A DNA stretch of 64,000 nucleotides from Bombiscardovia asteroides_K (GCF_048001765.1 NZ_CP181447.1:1922001-1986000); one strand, 5' to 3'. Counted from the first letter of the stretch, positions 26,458 to 37,240 are shown. Program-made: numbers and translations. The notes: generated by a model from the sequence alone, not told the origin.

Positions 26458-29400
26458 ATGGGGAAGCAACAGCTTATTCGCGGCGTTTTCACGGTATTGA
26501 CCACGCTCGGCCTATGCACTGTTGCTGGTTTGACCTGCGCTAACGCGACTCAGGATTTTGCTCCCGCTTCCCAAGAACTAAGTTCATATGAGAATCAGGG
26601 GGGGGGGGGGGTCGAAGTTAAATATACCTTATTATCCTAATAATATTGAAGCAGGAACTAACGATAAAACCCCCAATTCATCTCCTATCCCCTCACCATC
26701 CTCCTCGCCGCTGAACTCGTATTCGCCGTTTCCATCATCCCCGACTCTATCGTCTCCCTCGCCTCTGAGTATCCAATCTGCTCCAGTCTCGCAAATCGAA
26801 TCCAACTACCAAGTATCGTTCAATACGGCAGGCGGATCACCTACTCCGGAAACACAAAATCCACAAAGCGGGCAAAATGCCCAACGACCTGCTGACCCCA
26901 CCCGTCAGGGCTTCTCCTTCGATGGCTGGTTCAATGGCGATGTCGCCTATGACTTCAGCCAGCCTGTGACATCAAATCTTGCTCTGACGGCTCATTGGAC
27001 ACCAGTTCAGGGCATCTGGAGCATGAATCCAGACCACGGAAGCACCCAGGGAGGCACCGAGGTGACCCTGACACCTCCTCAGCCTCGAGGCATACGCTTC
27101 ACCCAGATCAGTGCAGGAGCTTACCACAACCTGGCCTTGGCGTCCGACGGAAGCACCTGGGCCTGGGGACTCAACGGCTCCGGGCAACTAGGCAACGGTC
27201 AACACGCTACTGGGAATAAGAACATAAGCTATACGGACAATAGCGCCAGTAAGGCAACACCTGTCAAGATCCAGTCACCAGCCAATATACGTTTTACGAA
27301 AGTCTCCGCCGGCTTCTACCACTCCTTGGCCTTGGATGACGACGGTAACGCCTGGGCCTGGGGACTCAACGGAACAGGACAGCTGGGTATCGGCGTTGAT
27401 CCCGGAACAAGTGCCACCAGCAATTTCAACAATACCGCAGACAAGGATCAGCCCACCAAGGTAGTCATGCCAACTGGAGTTCACTTCACCCAAATCAGCG
27501 CCGGAGGGGTAGAATCGCTGGCCCTGGACGATCAGGGCAGAGTCTGGGCCTGGGGACTCAACAATGCCGGGCAACTTGGAACAGGGGCGGGAGACAAAAA
27601 CAATCCGGTACAAAACAAACCTGTTCAGATACGGATTCCCGACGACTCCCGAATAATTGCCATCAGCACCGGTTGGTTCCATTCCCTGGCCTTGGATGAA
27701 CAGGGCAGGGTCTGGGCCTGGGGACTGAACGGATCAGGCCAAATCGGCAACGGAAAGAATGGCACCAGCTATATGGATGGGAGCGTCAACGCCCCCACTC
27801 CCACCCTTTCGCAGTTACCGAATACTGTCGTCATAAAGCGGATCAGTGCCGGAGCCTACTATTCCCTAGCAATCGACAACACAGGACAGGCTTGGGCCTG
27901 GGGACTGAATAGTTCAGGCGCACTAGGCAACGGCGCTAAGGGCAGCAAAGGAATCTGGGATGCGGAAAGCACAAGCGCGGATACAAACAAGCCAGTTCAA
28001 GTTCAGGCACCAATCGGCACCAAGTTCGTGCAAATCAACGCCACCGCCTACCACACCACAGCCATTGACGAGACAGGTCAAGCCTGGGCCTGGGGACTCA
28101 ACGGCTCTGGACAACTAGGCAACGGACAAAGCGGGAGCAACTATATCGACAATTCAGTCAGCGCCGCCAAGCCGAACAAGGTGGAGATGCCCAATAACAT
28201 CCATGCCGTCCAGATATGTGCTGGATACTCACACTCTATTGCTCTTGGCAGCGATGGGCAGACATACTCATGGGGGTACAATGCCTCTGGCCAATTAGGC
28301 AATGGAAATACGATTCAAGGCGGGATCTGGGATGATACCAGCGAGGAAGAGGACACTTCCCATCCAAATCCAGTGCTCTTCCCGGAACCAGCACGTATCA
28401 CCGGCGCCAAATTTGACGGGATACCCAGTACGACCATCCCATCCAGGCAAGCCGATGGGACGTGGAAGATAACATCACCTGCCCACCCCGAGGGACTGGT
28501 GAAGCTGGATGTTGACTGGAGTATGGAGGGAACCCGCCCAACCGAGCAATTCGATTATCGCTACCTCTCTGCCACCAAGCACAAGGTCACCTTCATGACC
28601 AGCGAAGATTCATCCGCGCCTCCATCCCAGTGGGTTGACGATGGCGGGCAGGCAGTTCGCCCTGTTTCCGATCCCGTCCGAGCAGGCTGGCTATTTGACG
28701 GATGGTTTTTAAATGAGGTCGCATACGATTTCGCTGATCCTGTGGTCAGTGATATGACCTTGGCCGCGCATTGGACTAAGGGGGATGGATCATGGAGCAC
28801 AGATCGCAAGCAAGGGGCAACAACTGGCGGTGACAATGTGATCTTGACACCTCCGGCTGCCCGAGGTATCAAGTTCAGCCAAGTCAGCGGCGGTGATGCC
28901 TTCTCCTTGGCCCTTGGCAGCGATGGAGCCTTGTACTCGTGGGGGTCGAATGCTAAAGGCCAGCTTGGGATCGGCAGTGCTGGTTCAAAAGACAATTCCG
29001 CATTGAGGGACACTCCTACCAGGGTTCCAGCACCCCAAGGGGTACGTTTCATTGCTGTCAGCGCGGGAGGTTTGCATTCTTTGGCCTTGGACAGTTCTGG
29101 ACAAGCCTGGGCTTGGGGCATGGACGGTTCGGGGCAGCTAGGGGATGGCCGAAACGGCTCGGGTACCACAGATGATTCCGTCAACAGTACTGCTCCTATA
29201 AAAGTCCAGATGCCAACGGGTGTCCGATTCACACGAATTGCCGCTGGCTACTATCACTCCCTGGCCTTGGACGAACAGGGCGGGGTTTGGGCCTGGGGAC
29301 TGGATGGTGCAGGTCAGCTAGGCGACGGACATCTGGGATCAGACCGAGATGACAATACGGTCATTGCCAATGTCCCAACTAAGGTGAAGTCACCCACCGG

Positions 29401-30445
29401 AGTCAAATTCACGCAAATCACCGCTGGAGCATACCACTCACTGGCATTGGATGACACTGGCAAGGTCTGGGCCTGGGGACTGAACGGAGTAGGACAGTTG
29501 GGCAATGGCGAGAATGCCGGTGCTGTTGGTCTTAACTCAAAAAGCAAGAGCCTGCCGACGCGCGTTTCAATGGATGGGAACACCCGAATCACCCAGCTCG
29601 CCGCAGGGGCCTACCACTCACTGGCCTTGGACAACACAGGACAGGTCTGGGCCTGGGGACTCAATAGCTCAGGTCAGCTGGGTATGCGCACGAGCGCTTC
29701 CTCCATATGGGACTATACCAAGGCAAGCTTGAGCAAACCCACAGCGGTCAAGCTGCCTTCCGATGTCACCGCGACCCGCATTGCATCTGGCTACTATCAT
29801 TCCACGCTCGAAGGCACCGACGGGAAGTGGTACACCTGGGGACTGGACGCGTCAGGCCAATTGGGCGATGGGAGAAACAGTACCTCGTGGCGGGCTAACG
29901 ATGTCATTACTACCAGCCCGTCATCTCCTCAGACTCTCGCCGGACACGCATTTAACAGACTGGAAGCAGGCGGATACCACACCGTGGGGATCGGTGAAGA
30001 TGGCGAGCTGTACGCTTGGGGACAGAACAGCTCCGGACAACTCGGCAACAAAAAGCATGGCGACCCATCTGTATGGGACGACCCTTCCACCTATATGAAC
30101 ACCCCCGTAAAGGCTATCTTCCCTGGCGAGCCCAAAGCTGAGAGCGTCACTTTCGGACAGACCCCCAGCCCAGGCGCTCCGACCGATCTTCACAATGGCA
30201 CCTGGCTGGTCACCACTCCCTGGCATGCACCTGAGGAAGTCACCGTCACCATTGCATGGAGCCTGAACGGTTCAGCGGAACCAGACGACACCACTAACAC
30301 TTACAAATACATACAGTTAGGGGTTCTTCCCCTGACTGGTCAGCAAGGCATCATGACCGCTCTTCTAGTCGGACTCATGCTTGCTAGCAGCGGACTGGCC
30401 GCCAAACGACATCGCATGAGCCAAAAAGTCCACGGTATCATGTGA
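26458..30445 (+). CDS. LPLTG-anchored RCC1 adhesin, two modules; frame broken at a G14 tract (phase OFF)
   Basis: The gene starts at ATG 26458 after GGAGGAGG. Its signal peptide and first 47 codons read into a run of 14 G (26598-26611) and, in this sequence, stop at 26640 after 60 codons. The remaining ~1280 codons lie in the +1 frame. With 13 G (or 16) the two join as a protein of 1328 residues: signal peptide to ~30, Ser/Pro linker, B-repeats near 118-175 and 706-770, each followed by seven RCC1 blades (core WAWGLNGSGQLGNG), Ig-like domains, then LPLTG at 1290-1294 with membrane helix and basic tail. The downstream frame is fully open, so this is not a decayed gene. Reading it as phase-variable is an inference from tract position and frame. 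Confidence 0.85.
26598..26611 (+). repeat. Homopolymer G14 tract inside the RCC1 gene
   Basis: Fourteen consecutive G, 47 codons after the start, between the signal peptide and the mature protein. Length changes by one base switch the reading frame: 13 or 16 G keep the gene open, 14 or 15 do not. Confidence 0.9.
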
Positions 30446-30488
30446 ACCTCAAGCCGTCCCACTACCATTCTTGACACGAGTAAGGAAA

Positions 30489-30539
30489 GTCGGGAGCACA
30501 CTCAACAATCCCGACACGGGGGTGGTCCCGCCAACCCCC
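30489..30539 (+). terminator. Tandem stem-loops after the second RCC1 gene
   Basis: GTCGGGA/TCCCGAC (30489-30495 with 30509-30515) is followed at once by a G-rich/C-rich hairpin (30518-30539, GGGGGTGG against CCAACCCCC). No T-run follows. The rest of the gap to the next gene shows no clear function. Confidence 0.5.
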
Positions 30540-30707
30540 AAATACAACGGGATCACCCCATTACTCCACTATGAGTAAGGCCAAATCCCTCCCAAGCTTC
30601 ATAATTCCACAGACAGCAAGGGCAAGCGTGACACCTTTATCACTATCGGCCAAGAAGCTCAGGCGCTGACTATTCCGCAGAGCCGGAGGCTATGCATTTG
30701 AGTCACC

Positions 30708-31064
30708 TCAGCGTGAGTTGGCCTGACTAGCCAGCCGTTCGTGGTCGCGCTTGGCGGCATCGGCCACCAGATGCAGATAGGCCTCAGCTAGATCAGGATC
30801 CAGCCCGTAATCTTCAGCCCTGCCTCGCAGGACCGCTATTTGTGCGCTCTCCCGATGCATATCCGCCGAGGCGAATCCTGCCTGAGCCTTGAGCAGCCCG
30901 ATGCGGCGGGTTACCCGGAACCGTTCGGCCAGCATGGCGACAACGGCGGCATCGATGGTGTCCACATCGGCACGCAGCTCCTCCACCTGGCGGGCGGCCT
31001 GGGCCTGCGGACCCCCGCTCTGCGCCTGGTCATCGATCACTGTTTCCATCTTTGCATCGCTCAT
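30708..31064 (-). CDS. Chorismate mutase, AroQ type
   Basis: A 118-residue all-helical protein of the AroQ chorismate mutase fold, converting chorismate to prephenate for phenylalanine and tyrosine synthesis. The first helix shows the family pattern 'ELRADVDTIDAAVVAMLAER' followed by 'RVTRRIGLLKAQAG' with the active-site Arg and Lys, and 'HRESAQIAVLRGRAEDYGLDP' in the second helix. A flexible 25-residue N-terminal extension precedes it. No strong ribosome-binding site is visible at either of the two possible ATG codons. It is the only gene on the minus strand within the adhesin island, and sits between the second and third RCC1 genes. Confidence 0.85.
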   Translation of the reverse strand: MSDAKMETVIDDQAQSGGPQAQAARQVEELRADVDTIDAAVVAMLAERFRVTRRIGLLKAQAGFASADMHRESAQIAVLRGRAEDYGLDPDLAEAYLHLVADAAKRDHERLASQANSR

Positions 31065-31227
31065 AAAATACCAGTCTAATCAAGCACCCTAAGCGACTAT
31101 GCAGGGCTCCTCTCCACCTTGCCAGTGGTGTTATTGTATTGGATGGGATTATTGACTCTTGGGGAGAGTCTCGTACGCCTACACCTGCCTATGCAAGTGC
31201 CGGACGCATGGGGGAGGATGCCTTCAC

Positions 31228-34200
31228 ATGAAGATGGTACGTAGTCGTCGCGTCACAGTGCTCGTCAGCCTATGCTGTGTCTTGGTCGCATGCAGCATGC
31301 TCGGCCTGCAGATTGGTCAAGCAGCGCCGGAATCCAATGGGACCACAGTCGCAACTCAGGGAACTGGAGCAGTTGGTACTGGAGCCAATACTCCCGGACA
31401 GATTCCTTCGGTTTCCCCCGGTCCGTCATCATCACCGTCGGGTATGCCCACCCTGTCCAACGGCACTCATGCGACGGCAACAGAACAATCAGCGCCTGCC
31501 GCCAGCACATCGCCGACCTCGCCGTCCTCATCATCACCCGGCACCGCAGGTTCCCCGGAGCCGACTTCAACCGCCTCTTCCCCAGCGAATGCCACCAGCC
31601 ACACAGTCACTTTCGACTACAACATGCAGTCTGCAACTCCGACAACCACGACTGTGGCCGATGGTGCCCAGGTTGCGCGCCCCAGTCCTGAACCCACCCG
31701 CCGAGGCTTCGTTCTCGAAGGTTGGTTCGCGGGCAAGGTAGCCTACGACTTCTCCGCTCCTGTGCACGCGGACCTGACCCTGAAAGCCAAGTGGGCCCGC
31801 GTCGACCAGACCTGGACCATGCAGCCGCAAGAGGGACCCGAATCAGGAGGCACCGGGGTGACACTTACCCCGCCCCCGCCCTCCGGTGTCCGTTTCAGCC
31901 AGGTCAGTGCGGGCATCCGGTTCTCCCTGGCTTTGGGATCGGATGGCAACGTCTACGCCTGGGGCTTTAACCGTGCTGGCCAGCTGGGCGATGGCACTAT
32001 TGTCGACAGGTCAACGCCCATCAGGGTGCCCCGACCCGAAGAAGTCCGCAATGACAAGGATTTTCGGTTCGTCAGCGTCAACGCTGGTCAGTTCTTCAGC
32101 ATGGCCCTGGACAACCATGGCACCCTCTGGTCCTGGGGTTACAACTATCTGAAGACCTTGGGCAACCCCAATGTGGCCGACAGTGGCATGCATAACTACT
32201 CGGAATACCCGGTCAAGGTGATGTTGCCTGAAGGGGCGCCGGCCGGATTCACCTACAAGGCCGTCAACGGCAATTACACCCACACCTTGGCCATAGGATC
32301 GGATGGCAACGTCTACGCCTGGGGCACCTGCGGCGACGGAGAGAGCGGCAGAGATGACTGCAACGGCATATGCGACTACAGACCCAACCTCATCAAGGGA
32401 TTCGACCAAAACCATAAAATCGTAGCAGTGCAGACCGGACTGGACTACTCAACGGCTCTGGACGACGCTGGCACCGTATGGTCATGGGGAAGCAATCTTT
32501 TCCACCAGTTGGACCCATCCGCCGGTGCGACCGTTGGCAACTATAAGCCGATCAAGATCCACGGCCTTGACAAGGTCCACGTAGTGGCTATCGCAGACGG
32601 CTTCGAGAACACCCTGGCCCTGGATGACCAGGGAAGGGTCTGGACCTGGGGAATGAATGAAACCGGCCAAATCGGCAATGGGTCAAGTGCCAACAAGACC
32701 GACGTGTTCAAAGACCCCGTCCAGGTCAGCTTCCCCCAGGGGACCAGAATCACCGCCATCACTGGCGGCGGCCATTACCATCTCAGCCATGCCATGGCTC
32801 TGGATTCCAATGGCGATATCTGGACCTGGGGCGACAACAGCTACGGACAAATGGGCGACGGCAAAACCCCTGCAGCAGACAGCCCTCAGACCACTCCGGA
32901 ACGCCTGGAGGATCCGAAGCTTGCCGGTCGACACTGGATCAGCATCGATGCTGGCGAGGATTATAACCTGGCTATCTGCGACGACGGCCAGACCTACAGC
33001 TGGGGACGTGACGATTTGGGTCAGTTGGGTCAGGGCACCAGCGGCGACGCCGGCCATAACCGGCCCTCCGCGGTCGCCTTCCCCTGGCCGACAAAACTGA
33101 CCGGACTCAAATTCGACACTACGGATATCACCACCGGAATGCAGACGCAAAAGAACGGGACCTGGACGGCTACCACCCCGCCGCACGCCCCAGGGCTGGT
33201 GGATGTGACCCTGACATGGACCTTGAACGATCAAGAACAGACCGAGGTCCATCTGCCCTTCCGTTACCTTTCGGGCGGGGTGAGCGTAACCTTCCAGTCG
33301 GAGAGCGATTCACCAGCGCCACCCAGCCAGAGTCTGGAAGCAGGAGAGCGGGCAGTCCGTCCCGGCACTGATCCGACCAAGGCAGGCTACCGCTTCGATG
33401 GCTGGTTCCTAGGCAAGACCGCCTACGACTTCTCCAAGCCAGTCACCAGCTCCGTGACGCTCAAGGCCCACTGGAGCCCTGAGAGTCAGAACTGGAGCAT
33501 GACACCAGACCATGGAACCGAGTTGGGCGGAACGAAGGTCACCTTAACGCCGCCAGCCCTGCGGGGCATTCGCTTCAGCCAGGTCAGTGCCGGTTCCCAC
33601 TGGTCCCTAGCCCTGGGATCCGATGGGATGGCTTACGCCTGGGGCAAGAACAACAACGGCCAGCTGGGCAACGCGAACATTTCCAAGGGCAGCGCCAGCA
33701 CTATGCCGATCCGAGTGGATAGGCCCGAGAAGGCGGAGACCGACTTCGTCTTCACTCAGGTCAGCGCAGGCGGTGACTATGGCCTGGCCCTAGGCTCCGA
33801 TGGAAAGGTCTATGCCTGGGGCAACAACGATGTCGGCCAGCTGGGCGACTCCACCTTGGACGCCCAAAGCAGGCCCCACCTGGTACCCGGCCTGCCAGCC
33901 AAGATCCAGTCCATCAGCGCCGGCGGCGGACATGCCCTGGCCTTGGATTCCCAGGGACGAGTCTGGTCCTGGGGCGCCAACCAATACGGTCAGCTGGGCT
34001 TGGATAATGCCGGCGGCGATGCCGTCTCGCCAGACGGGCGAACCAGCCCTGCCATGGTGACCGGAATCCCGACGACCACAACGGCAATCAGCGCCGGAAG
34101 CCGGTATTCACTAGCCATGACCGTGGATGGACAAGTCTACGCCTGGGGCAGCAATGATTGCGGCCAGCTGGGCGATCCCGCTCTGCCGGTCAAGGCTGAC

Positions 34201-34983
34201 GGCGCCAACCCCACGCCATCTGCGGTTCAAGGACTGACGGGCGAGATGAGCGCCATCAGCGCCGGAGACCACCAGGCTCTGGCCCTGGATTCCCAAGGAC
34301 GCATCTGGACCTGGGGACAGGTCAAGGGCGAGAGCAAGAAAGTCCCCGCCCTATTGGCCCTTCCCGACGGACTGCCGACAGGGTTTGCAGTCACGCAGAT
34401 CAGCGCCGGCACTGGAGCATCCTCCGCTCTGGGCTCCAACGGGCGGATCCTGACCTGGAGCAATGCCGCAGAGAGTGCAGACCCCACATTCTTGACCGAA
34501 CCCAAGGACGTGCCTGCAGATTTCAACTTCACTGCCGTCAGCACGGGTGACTCGAGCTCACTGGCCCTGGGCTCCGACGGCCTGACCTACGGATGGGGCA
34601 CCAACGATGCCGGTCAGCTGGGTGACGACCAGTCCGGACCGGACCTGAACAGCAAGACGCCACAGGCTGTCGTGATCAGAAGCCTGGTTAAGGCGGTCAC
34701 CTTCGCTGGACTGTCTGCGGAGGGAACACCGCAGTACCAGAATGGCACATGGTTGGCACTCACTCCACGCTACAGGCCCGGACAGGTGGACACCGTCATT
34801 CAATGGAGCCTGGTAGGCGTAGATCAAAAGGATCAAACCCTGCCTTACACCTATGATCAGTTGGCCGTACTGCCCCTGACCGGCAGCACTGGCATGGTCC
34901 TGCTGGTCTTAGCTGGCTTGCTGGCCATGGGTGCGGCCATGGCTGCCAGATTCCAGCGGCGGGAGAAGAGGATGGCAGCGTGA
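31228..34983 (+). CDS. LPLTG-anchored adhesin, two B-repeat/RCC1 propeller modules
   Basis: A 1251-residue secreted protein with a signal peptide (about residues 1-32), a long Ser/Thr/Pro linker, and two modules: B-repeats near 125-185 and 683-745, seven RCC1 blades each near 220-620 and 780-1150, and Ig-like domains ('GTWTATTPPHAPGLVDVTLT', 'GTWLALTPRYRPGQVDTVI'). LPLTG at 1215-1219, a membrane helix and a basic tail end the protein. Two blades of the second propeller are degenerate (WTWGQVKGESKKV, LTWSNAAESADP). The ATG at 31228 follows GGGGAGGA; an ATG two codons later is possible. No homopolymer tract interrupts this gene. Confidence 0.9.
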   Translation: MKMVRSRRVTVLVSLCCVLVACSMLGLQIGQAAPESNGTTVATQGTGAVGTGANTPGQIPSVSPGPSSSPSGMPTLSNGTHATATEQSAPAASTSPTSPSSSSPGTAGSPEPTSTASSPANATSHTVTFDYNMQSATPTTTTVADGAQVARPSPEPTRRGFVLEGWFAGKVAYDFSAPVHADLTLKAKWARVDQTWTMQPQEGPESGGTGVTLTPPPPSGVRFSQVSAGIRFSLALGSDGNVYAWGFNRAGQLGDGTIVDRSTPIRVPRPEEVRNDKDFRFVSVNAGQFFSMALDNHGTLWSWGYNYLKTLGNPNVADSGMHNYSEYPVKVMLPEGAPAGFTYKAVNGNYTHTLAIGSDGNVYAWGTCGDGESGRDDCNGICDYRPNLIKGFDQNHKIVAVQTGLDYSTALDDAGTVWSWGSNLFHQLDPSAGATVGNYKPIKIHGLDKVHVVAIADGFENTLALDDQGRVWTWGMNETGQIGNGSSANKTDVFKDPVQVSFPQGTRITAITGGGHYHLSHAMALDSNGDIWTWGDNSYGQMGDGKTPAADSPQTTPERLEDPKLAGRHWISIDAGEDYNLAICDDGQTYSWGRDDLGQLGQGTSGDAGHNRPSAVAFPWPTKLTGLKFDTTDITTGMQTQKNGTWTATTPPHAPGLVDVTLTWTLNDQEQTEVHLPFRYLSGGVSVTFQSESDSPAPPSQSLEAGERAVRPGTDPTKAGYRFDGWFLGKTAYDFSKPVTSSVTLKAHWSPESQNWSMTPDHGTELGGTKVTLTPPALRGIRFSQVSAGSHWSLALGSDGMAYAWGKNNNGQLGNANISKGSASTMPIRVDRPEKAETDFVFTQVSAGGDYGLALGSDGKVYAWGNNDVGQLGDSTLDAQSRPHLVPGLPAKIQSISAGGGHALALDSQGRVWSWGANQYGQLGLDNAGGDAVSPDGRTSPAMVTGIPTTTTAISAGSRYSLAMTVDGQVYAWGSNDCGQLGDPALPVKADGANPTPSAVQGLTGEMSAISAGDHQALALDSQGRIWTWGQVKGESKKVPALLALPDGLPTGFAVTQISAGTGASSALGSNGRILTWSNAAESADPTFLTEPKDVPADFNFTAVSTGDSSSLALGSDGLTYGWGTNDAGQLGDDQSGPDLNSKTPQAVVIRSLVKAVTFAGLSAEGTPQYQNGTWLALTPRYRPGQVDTVIQWSLVGVDQKDQTLPYTYDQLAVLPLTGSTGMVLLVLAGLLAMGAAMAARFQRREKRMAA

Positions 34984-35077
34984 CAGAATGGCGACGATAC
35001 TATGAAAAACCAGGGCCGACAGGCTTCGAATGGATCATCGTCCTGAACGGCTGTCTTGTTTCGTAGCTGCCTATGCA

Positions 35078-35117
35078 TTGGGCCCCATCCGTGAACTGAA
35101 TCGCGGATGGGGCCCAA
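35078..35117. terminator. Strong bidirectional stem-loop between the third RCC1 gene and rho
   Basis: A perfect 14-bp inverted repeat: TTGGGCCCCATCCG (35078-35091) with CGGATGGGGCCCAA (35104-35117). It lies between two convergent genes. No T-run on either side. Confidence 0.75.
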
Positions 35118-35143
35118 TAAACGTGTCAGGCGTCAGACCCGAG

Positions 35144-37045
35144 TCACTTTTGTGCCAACATGGACTGGTTGATGGCCGCCAGGAAGTCCCGGTTGGTGGC
35201 CGTCTTCTTCAGCCTGGGTACCAGGGTCTGGTAGGCCTGCTCGGTCTCCATGCCGCCCAGGAGGCGACGCAACCGGTAAACCACAGCCAGCTCCTCGGGC
35301 GCAGTGATCAGCTCCTCGCGCCGGGTGCCGGAGGCATTGATGTCGATGGCGGGGAACATGCGCTTGTCGGCCAGATCCCTGGTCAGCCTCAGCTCCATGT
35401 TGCCGGTGCCCTTGAACTCCTCGAAGATGACCTCGTCCATCTTGGACCCGGTCTCCACCAGGGCCGAGGAGATGATGGTCAGGGAGCCGCCGTTCTCGAT
35501 GTTGCGGGCGGCGCCGAAGAAGCGCTTGGGCGGATAGAGGGCCTGCGCGTCCACACCGCCGGAGAGGATGCGACCGGAGGCGGGGGCTGAGATGTTGTAG
35601 GCACGTGCCAGGCGGGTCATGGAATCCAGAAGGACCACCACATCCTGCCCCAGCTCCACCAGACGCTTGGCTCGTTCGATGGCCAGCTCGGCCACGGTGG
35701 TGTGATCACTGGCGGGACGGTCGAAGGTGGAGGAGATGACCTCGCCCTGGACCGTGCGCTCCATGTCGGTGACCTCCTCGGGCCGCTCGTCCACCAGGAC
35801 CACCATCAGGTGCACCTCGGGGTTGTTGGCGGTGATGGAGTTGGCGATGGACTGCAGGGTCAGGGTCTTGCCGGCCTTGGGCGGCGAAACGATCAGACCG
35901 CGCTGACCCTTGCCAATGGGGGCGACGATGTCAATCAGACGACCAGTGATGTTCTTGGGCTGAGTCTCCATCCGCATGCGCTCCTGCGGGTAGAGGGGGG
36001 TCAGCTTGTTGAAGTGAGGACGCCCCGCGGCATCTTCCACACTCATGCCGTTGATGGTGTCGATGGCCTGCAGAGGAACGAACTTCTGCCGCTGGTTGCG
36101 GTGCTCGCCCTCGCGAGGGGGACGAATGGAGCCGTGCACGGCATCACCCTTGCGCAGACCGTACTTCTTGACCTGGCCCATGGAGATATAGACGTCGTTG
36201 GGACCGGGCAGGTAGCCAGAAGTGCGCACAAAGGCGTAGGAGTCCAGCACATCCACAATGCCTGCCACGGGGACCAGATCCTCGGGCTTGAAGTTCTCCC
36301 TGGGCTCATAGTCACGATCCCGGCCGCTGCTGCGATGGTTGTTGCGGTTGCGTCGGTCATTGCGATCATTACGGTCATTACGATCGCCCCGGTTTCGACG
36401 ATCATAGCCGTTGTGACGGTAGTCACGCCCCTCTTCACCGCGATCCTCATAGCTGCGCCGACGGGGCCGGTCATTTCGTGAGGGCAGTGCTGCCAGAATG
36501 TCGTCCAAATTGCGCACTGAACCGGAGCCGGAGCCTTCGCGCTCCTCATCATGCTCACGCTCGCTCCGACCACGGTTGGTGTGGGAGCCTCGGGATGAAT
36601 CCGTGTTACGGTGACGGCGACGGGATATGACCACGTTCTCCTCGTCGGCCACGGTATGCGGGAAGCGGTTCCGGCGCTCGCTATGGCCGCTCTTATGATC
36701 GTCAATACCCAAAACATCGAAGAGGTCGCCGACAGGACGATCGTCCTTGGACCCCTCGGATTCCTTGGTATCTATGGACTCCTGTCCACCTTCCGCGGAG
36801 GAGTTCGCCTCCTGCTTCGTCGGCTGCCGTTGATCTGCGGCCTGGCCCCCCTTGGCCACGGCGGCCGCAGCCTTGGGCTTACCAACGGTTACTCCCTCAG
36901 GAGCCTTGCCGCCCGAGCGTGCCGCCTCGATCGTCTCGATCAGGACCGGCTTGCGCATGCCGGAAATACCGCGCAACCCCAGCTGCCTGGCCAATTCCTT
37001 GAGTTCGGGCAGCTTCATGGAATGAATATCTTGGCTTGTTGCCAC
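35144..37045 (-). CDS. rho: Transcription termination factor Rho
   Basis: A 633-residue hexameric RNA helicase that ends transcription at unstructured C-rich sites. The N-terminal Rho-N domain ('MKLPELKELARQLGLRGIS') is followed by a ~180-residue low-complexity insertion with RNR/NDR repeats, typical of high-GC Gram-positive Rho and thought to bind RNA. Then come the cold-shock RNA-binding domain ('GIVDVLDSYAFVRTSGYLPG'), the Walker A loop 'SPPKAGKT' and Walker B 'VVVLLDSMTRLARAYN'. The start is a GTG at 37045. A ~195-base gap upstream is shared with the divergent TetR gene and may hold an autoregulatory leader. Confidence 0.97.
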   Translation of the reverse strand: MATSQDIHSMKLPELKELARQLGLRGISGMRKPVLIETIEAARSGGKAPEGVTVGKPKAAAAVAKGGQAADQRQPTKQEANSSAEGGQESIDTKESEGSKDDRPVGDLFDVLGIDDHKSGHSERRNRFPHTVADEENVVISRRRHRNTDSSRGSHTNRGRSEREHDEEREGSGSGSVRNLDDILAALPSRNDRPRRRSYEDRGEEGRDYRHNGYDRRNRGDRNDRNDRNDRRNRNNHRSSGRDRDYEPRENFKPEDLVPVAGIVDVLDSYAFVRTSGYLPGPNDVYISMGQVKKYGLRKGDAVHGSIRPPREGEHRNQRQKFVPLQAIDTINGMSVEDAAGRPHFNKLTPLYPQERMRMETQPKNITGRLIDIVAPIGKGQRGLIVSPPKAGKTLTLQSIANSITANNPEVHLMVVLVDERPEEVTDMERTVQGEVISSTFDRPASDHTTVAELAIERAKRLVELGQDVVVLLDSMTRLARAYNISAPASGRILSGGVDAQALYPPKRFFGAARNIENGGSLTIISSALVETGSKMDEVIFEEFKGTGNMELRLTRDLADKRMFPAIDINASGTRREELITAPEELAVVYRLRRLLGGMETEQAYQTLVPRLKKTATNRDFLAAINQSMLAQK

Positions 37046-37240
37046 TGTTGTAATGCCTTTCCTTCGCTATGCCTAATTAGGCTAGGCAAATAGCTTGAGA
37101 ATAGTGCGGGGGTACCGCTCATGAAAATTCGATGCCGACTCGGCTTATCGAACTTCCATAAGCCTACAACGAGTGCCCGACCGGTGCAAGAATCGGCCTG
37201 CGTGTCCAGAAATTCATGGGTAAACCTTTAGACTGGGCAT

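Noticed and set aside
26598..26611. G14 tract as proof of a pseudogene
   Set aside because: The rest of the gene is open to a complete sortase signal; a single base change restores it, so phase variation or an indel error is more likely than decay.
20659..34983. Many short periodic repeats that might look like a CRISPR array or tandem repeats
   Set aside because: They are in-frame codons of RCC1 blades with variable spacing and sequence; there is no constant repeat plus unique spacer and no cas gene.
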